NCBI GenBank assembly: GCA_964345695.1
Contig: CAYFSC010000110.1
Coordinates: 1 to 10,495, forward strand
Reading direction: 5' to 3'
Origin: CAYFSC01 sp964345695
GTDB lineage: Bacteria; Bacteroidota; Rhodothermia; Rhodothermales; Salinibacteraceae
Length of the DNA stretch: 10,495 nucleotides
Below the pieces are notes generated by a model. It was given only the letters and a program-made list of their open reading frames with translations. It ran no database searches and was not told where the DNA came from. Numbering within the stretch: the first letter of the stretch is position 1; the number at the start of each line of letters is the position of its first letter. Of this stretch, positions 5,996 through 10,495 are shown piece after piece. A program made the position numbers and the translations under genes.

Positions 5996-6880
5996 CTACT
6001 CCACGTTGCGAATCTGCTCGCGGATTTTCTCGACCTCCTCCTTCATCTGCACGCCGTGGCGCGAGATGGTTTCGTCGTTGGCCTTCGCGCCGATGGTGTT
6101 TACCTCGCGGTGGATCTCCTGCGTGATGAACTTGAGACGGCGGCCCGTCGGCTCGTCGTCGTTGCAAGCCTCGCGAAACATATCGAGGTGCGAGCGGAGC
6201 CGCACGCATTCCTCGGTTACGTCGAGCTTGTCGGCCACGATGGCGAGTTCCGTTTCGAGGCGGTCGGGGTCGACGCGGTCGCTGTCTACAAGCTCGGTGA
6301 GGCGCTCCTGCAGGCGCGCCTGCCGCTCTTCGACCCGGGTAGGCGCCCGCTCGACGACGGCGTCCAGATGCGTCTCGATGGCGTCCACACGCTCCATCAG
6401 GTCGGTGCGCAGCGCGTCGCCCTCCTGACGGCGCATGGTGCGTAGCGCATCGATGGCGGTGTCGAGCGCCCCGAGGACGGCATCTTCCGTGGCCTCGCTG
6501 AACTCGTCGGCCGTTTCGGCGGCGGTGAGAACCTCGTCCTCGAAAGCCAGGAGGTGATCGAGGCGCACGGGCTCCTGGATCTGGGCAGCAGTGCGCAGGC
6601 GGTCCAACAGGTCGCGGTACGCGAGCGCTGCCTGCGTGTCGACCTCAATGTCCAGCACCTCCTGCCGAGGCGCATCCACGGCGATCGACACGGTAAACCG
6701 TCCCCGCTCGAACGCGTCCTTGAGGCGCGATTCGATACGCGCCTCCAGGTCGGCCGGCAGCGCATCGGCGCGGATTGAAAGGTCGATGTGCCGCTTGTTG
6801 ACGGAGCGGATCTCCACCCGGGCCGTCGTCTCGCCCCGAGTGTCCGTGCCCTGCCCGAAGCCGGTCATGCTTGCAATCAT
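5996..6880 (-). CDS. yicC: YicC/YloC family endoribonuclease
   Basis: Member of the YicC family, described in other bacteria as an endoribonuclease acting on RNA turnover. The 294-residue product has the family start MIASMTGFGQG, EIRSVNKRHID (23-33), a long acidic helical middle (about 110-200) and the diagnostic C-terminal block: DKLDVTEECVRLRSHLDMF (217-235), GRRLKFITQEIHREVNTIGAK (246-266) and EKIREQIRNVE (284-294). Length is close to the E. coli protein (about 287). ATG 6880 gives the canonical N-terminus; the open frame extends upstream through the tRNA-Ser gene and is not coding there. In many bacteria yicC lies directly before gmk; here a plus-strand gene sits between them. A terminator at 6976-7009 separates it from the tRNA, so it probably has its own promoter in 6881-6975, where I could not identify one. 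Confidence 0.93.
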   Translation of the reverse strand: MIASMTGFGQGTDTRGETTARVEIRSVNKRHIDLSIRADALPADLEARIESRLKDAFERGRFTVSIAVDAPRQEVLDIEVDTQAALAYRDLLDRLRTAAQIQEPVRLDHLLAFEDEVLTAAETADEFSEATEDAVLGALDTAIDALRTMRRQEGDALRTDLMERVDAIETHLDAVVERAPTRVEERQARLQERLTELVDSDRVDPDRLETELAIVADKLDVTEECVRLRSHLDMFREACNDDEPTGRRLKFITQEIHREVNTIGAKANDETISRHGVQMKEEVEKIREQIRNVE

Positions 6881-6975
6881 GGGGCCATCCTGATTTGTTG
6901 GGAGTCGTAGGAACACATCCGCATCGTCGTGCGGGCAGAAGACGAGCCGGCCGACAACCGACCTCGCCGCAACGC

Positions 6976-7009
6976 AAAAGAGCCGAGCCCCGGTACGGCG
7001 ACTCGGCTC
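6976..7009 (-). terminator. Intrinsic terminator after tRNA-Ser
   Basis: CTCGGCTC at 7002-7009 (GAGCCGAG on the transcript) pairs with 6980-6987 as an 8-bp stem with a 14-base GC-rich loop, followed on the minus strand by TTTT (complement of 6976-6979). It lies 93 bases beyond the tRNA 3' end and 95 bases before yicC. It would end the tRNA transcript, and possibly the whole tsf-pyrH-frr-tRNA message. Confidence 0.65.
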
Positions 7010-7102
7010 AGGAGCGCGTCTCGCGCGGGCCACGACCAATCTTGCTCGGGCCGTTCTGCTCGCTCGGACCGTTCTGCGATGCGGTCCGCGAAACGTCCAC
7101 TG

Positions 7103-7190
7103 CGGAGGGGGAGGGATTCGAACCCCCGGTACCGCATGGCGGCACACTCGCTTTCCAGGCGAGCCCCTTCGACCGCTCGGGCACCCCTCC
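7103..7190 (-). tRNA. tRNA-Ser (anticodon GGA)
   Basis: An 88-base class II tRNA. The acceptor GGAGGGG (7190-7184) pairs with CCCCTCC (7110-7104), and G7103 is the discriminator base expected for serine. The D-arm is CCCGAGCGGTCGAAGGGG. The anticodon arm CTCGC-CTGGAAA-GCGAG has GGA at the centre of the loop and reads UCC/UCU. The long variable arm has CCGC paired with GCGG. The T-arm GGGGG-TTCGAAT-CCCTC contains one G-T pair. The terminal CCA is not encoded: GCAGTG follows the acceptor stem, so the end must be added by a nucleotidyltransferase. It sits 99 bases after frr, on the same strand, and is followed by a terminator. Confidence 0.97.
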
Positions 7191-7289
7191 AGACTATGAC
7201 AAACGTCGAGGGTCGAATGGATGGAGGATCGGCGAGGATCCGCCGTCATGCCTCCTCCCTCGAAATTCGACGTCCGTCAGCCAAAGTGT

Positions 7290-7859
7290 CTACACCTGCA
7301 TCAACTCCTCCCGCTTCTTTTCCTGCAGCTTATCGACTTTGGCCGTGTACTCGTCGGTAACTTCCTGCAGGTCTTCTTCGGCGCCGTAGAGCACGTCCTC
7401 AGAGAAGTTGTGCTTTTCGACGGACTGTTGGATTTCGTCCTTGACGTCGCGCCGGATGTTTCGAATCGAGATCCGGGTGTCTTCGGACTTCTCTCTGACC
7501 GTGTCAGCCAGCTCCTCGCGGCGCTCCTGGGAGAGCGGCGGCACGGGGACGCGGATCTTCTCACCGTCGTTGTTCGGATTGAGGCCAAGGTCGGCCTTCA
7601 TAATGCCCCGCTCGATGTCGTCGATGACGTTCCGGTCGAAGGGCTGGACGACCAGCAGGTCGGGCTGTGGGGCGCTTACGCTGGCCACCTGGTTGAGCGG
7701 CGTCTGGCTTCCGTAGTAGTCGACCTTCACGTTGTCGAGCATGGCTGGCGTGGCCCGACCGGCGCGAATGGACTTAAGCTCGGAGCGCAGGTACGACACC
7801 GATTCGTGCATGCGCTCCTCGGCGTCGTCCAGAATGTCTTGGATGGGATCGTCGGACAT
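7290..7859 (-). CDS. frr: Ribosome recycling factor
   Basis: Splits post-termination ribosomes together with EF-G. The 189-residue protein matches the family length (about 185). It has the domain I helix with LRSELKSIRAGRATPAML (24-41), the domain II beta region YYGSQTPLNQVASVSAPQPDLLVVQPFD (48-75), LGLNPNNDGEKIRVPVPPLSQERR (91-114), and the RNIRRD segment (133-138) holding the arginines needed for ribosome binding. ATG 7859 (MSDDPIQDIL) starts at the expected point of the first helix; the longer open frame overlaps the end of pyrH and is rejected. It follows pyrH by 38 bases, the usual pyrH-frr pairing, and precedes tRNA-Ser. Confidence 0.97.
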   Translation of the reverse strand: MSDDPIQDILDDAEERMHESVSYLRSELKSIRAGRATPAMLDNVKVDYYGSQTPLNQVASVSAPQPDLLVVQPFDRNVIDDIERGIMKADLGLNPNNDGEKIRVPVPPLSQERREELADTVREKSEDTRISIRNIRRDVKDEIQQSVEKHNFSEDVLYGAEEDLQEVTDEYTAKVDKLQEKKREELMQV

Positions 7860-7897
7860 CGTCTTGCGGGATTGGTTGGAAACGACGGAGGAACCGG

Positions 7898-8719
7898 TCA
7901 GTCGTCGGCGTACTCCACGACGGTATCTGCCTCGTCCCAATGAACATGTGTGCCCACGGTTTCTTCACCGCAGAGCACGCGGCGCAAGTTGCCTTCACTG
8001 CCCATGTTAAAAACGCGAATGGGCATTTTCGACTCCTGGCACAGCGTGAACGCCGTCATGTCCATTACGCGCAGGTTTCGATGGATGATTTCCTGCCCGT
8101 AGATGGATTGGAAGCGCCGGGCGTCTGGGTTCTCCTCGGGATCGTCCGTAAAGACGCCGTCGACGCGGGTGCCTTTGAGGATGACCTCGGCGTCGATCTC
8201 CAGGCCGCGCAGGGCCGCGGCGGTATCCGTCGTGAAGTACGGGTTGCCCGTGCCTGCGCCAAAGATGACGACGCGCCCCTTCTCGAGATGCCGGATGGCC
8301 CGCCGTCGGATGAACGGCTCGGCAATCTCTTCCATCTTGATGCTCGACTGCAGGCGGGTTTGCAGGTCTACTTGCTCCAGCGCGTCCTGCAAGGCCATGG
8401 CGTTGATCATCGTCGCCAGCATGCCCATGTAATCGGCATGGGCGCGTGTCATGCCCTTCATGGCGTTCTGCACGCCGCGGAAGATGTTGCCCCCGCCGAT
8501 GACGATGGCGATTTCGGCGCCGAGCTCCACGGCAGCGCGGACTTCGTCGGCGTAGGCGCGCAACACGTCTTCGTCGATCCCGAAGGAACGGTCGGCGCCC
8601 AGCAATGCTTCGCCGCTGAGCTTAACCAGCACACGCCGGTACGTGAGGTCGGGGCTCGGTTCGCCCGCCGTAACGCGTTCGTCTTCGGAGGTCGCGGTCA
8701 TCGTCCGCTCGTCGTCCAT
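7898..8719 (-). CDS. pyrH: UMP kinase (uridylate kinase)
   Basis: Converts UMP to UDP with ATP in pyrimidine nucleotide synthesis; bacterial PyrH is a hexamer of the amino-acid-kinase fold. Visible motifs, numbered from ATG 8719, are VLVKLSGEAL (30-39), IVIGGGNIFRG (72-82), GAGTGNPYFTTDTAAALRG (154-172), DGVFTDDPEENPDA (187-200) and MDMTAF (219-224). The product is 273 residues (267 from ATG 8701), against about 240 for most relatives. The excess is an acidic, low-complexity N-terminal stretch of about 27 residues before the first strand, plus an acidic C-terminus. An even longer open frame reaches into tsf and is not used. It lies 46 bases after tsf and 38 before frr, so probably in the same transcript. 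Confidence 0.96.
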   Translation of the reverse strand: MDDERTMTATSEDERVTAGEPSPDLTYRRVLVKLSGEALLGADRSFGIDEDVLRAYADEVRAAVELGAEIAIVIGGGNIFRGVQNAMKGMTRAHADYMGMLATMINAMALQDALEQVDLQTRLQSSIKMEEIAEPFIRRRAIRHLEKGRVVIFGAGTGNPYFTTDTAAALRGLEIDAEVILKGTRVDGVFTDDPEENPDARRFQSIYGQEIIHRNLRVMDMTAFTLCQESKMPIRVFNMGSEGNLRRVLCGEETVGTHVHWDEADTVVEYADD

Positions 8720-8765
8720 CGCAGAAGTTGGGGAAGCAGGGGCGTCGCGCGGGAAGCGCGGAGCA

Positions 8766-9596
8766 TCAGTCGCCGAGAGCGTAGCGTGTGAACCGCTCCA
8801 CTGAGATGCCGGCGTCATCCAGCATCTCTTGTACGGACTGCGAGGAGTCCTTCACGAAGGCCTGCTCCAGCAGCACGTTGTCCTCGAAGAAGCGCTCCAG
8901 CTTGCCGTTTACGATCTGGTCGAGGACGTGCTCGGGCTTGCCCTCGCTGATGGCCGCCTCGCGGGCAATCTCCTTCTCTTTCTCTTGCACCTCTTCGGGG
9001 ACCTCCTCGCGGTGGACGGAGATGGGATCGAGCGCTGCCACCTGCATGGCCACGTCGCGCCCGGCGTCCTCCACGTCGCCGTCGCCGGTCACTTCCACAA
9101 GGACCCCCAGCTTCGAGCCCGGGTGCACGTACGAGATAATCTTCCCGTCGTCGCTCTCCAGAATGTTGAAGCGGCGGATGGCGATCTTCTCACCGATGCG
9201 TCCCGTGATGGCCGCGAGTTCCTCCTCGATGGAGGCCTCCTCGTTGTACGGAAGGGACTCGAGCGCGTCGAGGTCCTCGGGCCGCTCGGCCAGGACCGTC
9301 GCGGCCACGGTTTCAGCGAACGAGCGGAAGTCGTCGTTTCGCGCCACGAAGTCGGTTTCGCAGTTGACCTCGACGATGGCGCCCACAGAGCCATCGTCAG
9401 AAATCGCGGTGACGACGAGGCCCTCGTCAGCCTCCTTCTCGGCGCGTTTGGCCGCCACCTTCTGGCCTTTCTTGCGCAGGATGTCCACGGCCTCGTCAAA
9501 GTCGCCGTCGGCTTCCTGCAGGGCGTTCTTGCAATCCATCATGCCAACGCCGGTGGCGTCGCGCAGCTTCTTTACGTCTTGGGCAGAAATGCTCAT
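8766..9596 (-). CDS. tsf: Elongation factor Ts
   Basis: Nucleotide exchange factor that regenerates EF-Tu-GTP. The 276-residue protein has the UBA-like N-terminal domain with VKKLRDATGVGMMDCKNAL (8-26), the core motif TDFVARND (81-88) that contacts EF-Tu, and VAMQVAALDP (182-191). The last part (about 204-276) contains a run of acidic helices. Length is close to E. coli EF-Ts (283). ATG 9596 gives the standard start MSISAQDVKKLR. It is separated from rpsB by 89 bases that contain a strong terminator, so it is fed by read-through from rpsB, by its own promoter in the 48 bases after the terminator, or both. Confidence 0.98.
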   Translation of the reverse strand: MSISAQDVKKLRDATGVGMMDCKNALQEADGDFDEAVDILRKKGQKVAAKRAEKEADEGLVVTAISDDGSVGAIVEVNCETDFVARNDDFRSFAETVAATVLAERPEDLDALESLPYNEEASIEEELAAITGRIGEKIAIRRFNILESDDGKIISYVHPGSKLGVLVEVTGDGDVEDAGRDVAMQVAALDPISVHREEVPEEVQEKEKEIAREAAISEGKPEHVLDQIVNGKLERFFEDNVLLEQAFVKDSSQSVQEMLDDAGISVERFTRYALGD

Positions 9597-9644
9597 GGGT
9601 CTACAGGTCGGGCTCGATGCTGAATAATTCGGGGGAGGGGACGG

Positions 9645-9675
9645 AAAAAAGGCCGGACCCTTGTGAGGCCCGGCC
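9645..9675 (-). terminator. Intrinsic terminator/attenuator between rpsB and tsf
   Basis: On the minus strand GGCCGGGCC (9675-9667) pairs with GGTCCGGCC (9659-9651) as a 9-bp stem with one G-U pair, extendable by a U-A pair past a single bulged G. It is followed directly by TTTTTT (9650-9645). The stem begins 10 bases after the rpsB stop codon. This is the best intrinsic terminator in the window. It would lower tsf-pyrH-frr expression relative to rpsB. Confidence 0.8.
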
Positions 9676-9685
9676 CGAACAACCG

Positions 9686-10495
9686 CTAGGCGTTTTGCTT
9701 CTTCTTCGCCTCCTTCTTCATCTTGCGCTCGTGGAGGCCTTCCTGGATGGCCTCGGTGATGGTGGAGGTCACGAGCTCGATGGAACTGAGCGCGTCATCG
9801 TTCGCCGGAATCGGGTAGTCGATGTCGCCGGGGTCGCCGTTGGTGTCGACCATGGCGATGATGGGAATGCCCAGCTTCTGCGCCTCGCTGACGGCGATGT
9901 CTTCCCGCTCCACGTCGACGATGTAGATCGCACCGGGCAGGTTGGCCAGCTCGCGGATGCCGCCGAGCGTGCTCTCCAGCTTCTCGTGCTCGCGGAGCCG
10001 CATGAGCTTCTCCTTCTTCTTGAGCTTGTCGAGCGTGCCGTCGCGCTCCATGCGCTCGATCTCTTCCATGCGGCGAATCGAGCGGCGGATTGTCTGGAAG
10101 TTGGTCATCGTGCCGCCCATCCAGCGCTCCACCATGTGCGGCATACCGCACGACTCGGCGTGCTCGCGGACGATTTCCTGCGCCTGCTTCTTGGTGCCGG
10201 CAAAGAGAATCTTCGTGCCGCGACGGGCGAACCGCTTGGCCGCATCGGCTGCGCGGTCGAGCATGACCTGTGTCTGCATCAGGTCAATGATGTGGATGTT
10301 GTTCCGCTCCATGAAGATGTATTTCTCCATGCGCGGGCTCCATCGGCTCGTAAGGTGCCCGAAGTGCGTACCGGCCTTCAGCAGCTCCTCGATGGTGACG
10401 CGGTGGGATGAGGACTTTTCCTCCTCGTCTTCCTCTTCAGCAAGGTCTTCGTCTGCGTCGTCCACCTCCTCATCGACATCCTCGTCTCCCTCGGC
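9686..10495 (-). CDS. rpsB: 30S ribosomal protein S2, 5' end cut by the window edge
   Basis: Component of the small ribosomal subunit, bound near the platform with S1. The conserved body starts at VTIEELLKAGTHFGH and continues with SRWSPRMEKYIF, ERNNIHIIDL, FAGTKKQAQ, ERWMGGTMTNFQTI, LPGAIYIVDV and the C-terminal block GIPIIAMVDTNGDP and YPIPANDDA, ending with a basic tail KMKKEAKKKQNA. The frame stays open to position 10495 with no ATG in frame, so the true start is probably outside. A GTG at 10465 is a possible start, but the acidic extension reads straight through it. Of the 26 residues encoded at the edge before the first lysine, 19 are Asp or Glu, giving an N-terminal extension absent from typical S2 proteins. 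The order rpsB-tsf-pyrH-frr is common in bacteria. Confidence 0.97.
   Translation of the reverse strand, partial: AEGDEDVDEEVDDADEDLAEEEDEEEKSSSHRVTIEELLKAGTHFGHLTSRWSPRMEKYIFMERNNIHIIDLMQTQVMLDRAADAAKRFARRGTKILFAGTKKQAQEIVREHAESCGMPHMVERWMGGTMTNFQTIRRSIRRMEEIERMERDGTLDKLKKKEKLMRLREHEKLESTLGGIRELANLPGAIYIVDVEREDIAVSEAQKLGIPIIAMVDTNGDPGDIDYPIPANDDALSSIELVTSTITEAIQEGLHERKMKKEAKKKQNA

Noticed and set aside
5235..6209. 324-codon minus-strand frame opposite the plus-strand lipoprotein gene
   Set aside because: It runs across the stop of yicC in another frame and is Arg/Ala/Gly-rich. The plus-strand frame has a signal peptide, a cysteine at the right place and a barrel-like C-terminus, so plus is the coding strand.
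7203..7273. Inverted repeat ACGTCGA / TCGACGT between frr and the tRNA
   Set aside because: Only 7 bp, with a 57-base loop and competing alternative pairings nearby; expected by chance in DNA of this composition.
7940..8791. 283-codon plus-strand frame opposite pyrH
   Set aside because: Antisense to well-conserved UMP kinase motifs, with no family features of its own.
8788..9627. Long plus-strand open frames opposite tsf (279 and 264 codons)
   Set aside because: They lie exactly antisense to a conserved EF-Ts gene, read as Ser/Arg-rich or low-similarity sequence with no domain, and arise because GC-rich codon bias removes stops from the opposite strand.
1..10495. Search for CRISPR repeats, insertion sequences, toxin-antitoxin pairs or defence genes
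   Set aside because: No direct repeat array, transposase, integrase or small gene pair was seen. Every gene but one is a core housekeeping gene, so the window does not hold a multi-gene novel system that I can support.

Overview
The window is a core, housekeeping stretch of a GC-rich genome. The organism is most likely a halophilic member of the Bacteroidota branch that includes Rhodothermales/Salinibacter. Three things point there: the short omega-like RNA polymerase subunit has the Bacteroidota form; none of the genes has a convincing Shine-Dalgarno sequence; and proteins carry strongly acidic tails or extensions (ribosomal protein S2, DnaB), as in salt-in halophiles. This placement is an inference from sequence character, not a database result.

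All genes but one lie on the minus strand, so transcription runs from the right end of the window to the left. From right to left, the first block is a translation and nucleotide cluster: rpsB (30S protein S2, cut by the window edge), a strong intrinsic terminator, tsf (EF-Ts), pyrH (UMP kinase), frr (ribosome recycling factor), then a tRNA-Ser(GGA) gene followed by its own terminator. The second block is yicC, a lone plus-strand gene for a probable lipoprotein/outer-membrane protein, then gmk (guanylate kinase), rpoZ (omega) and coaBC (4'-phosphopantothenate to 4'-phosphopantetheine). The order yicC-gmk-rpoZ-coaBC is widespread in bacteria, so the plus-strand gene looks like a later insertion. 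The third block is a family-4-type uracil-DNA glycosylase followed by the replicative helicase gene dnaB. Left of dnaB are two hairpins, one of which looks like the terminator of a plus-strand gene lying outside the window.

I see no mobile element, CRISPR array, toxin or defence system, and no gene-free stretch above 300 bases. The two most notable observations are inside ordinary genes. The uracil-DNA glycosylase keeps its active-site motifs but has lost all four cysteines that hold the [4Fe-4S] cluster in family 4. DnaB ends in a glycine/aspartate-rich tail whose last residues (EDDAPF) closely resemble the C-terminal tip of bacterial single-stranded DNA-binding protein.
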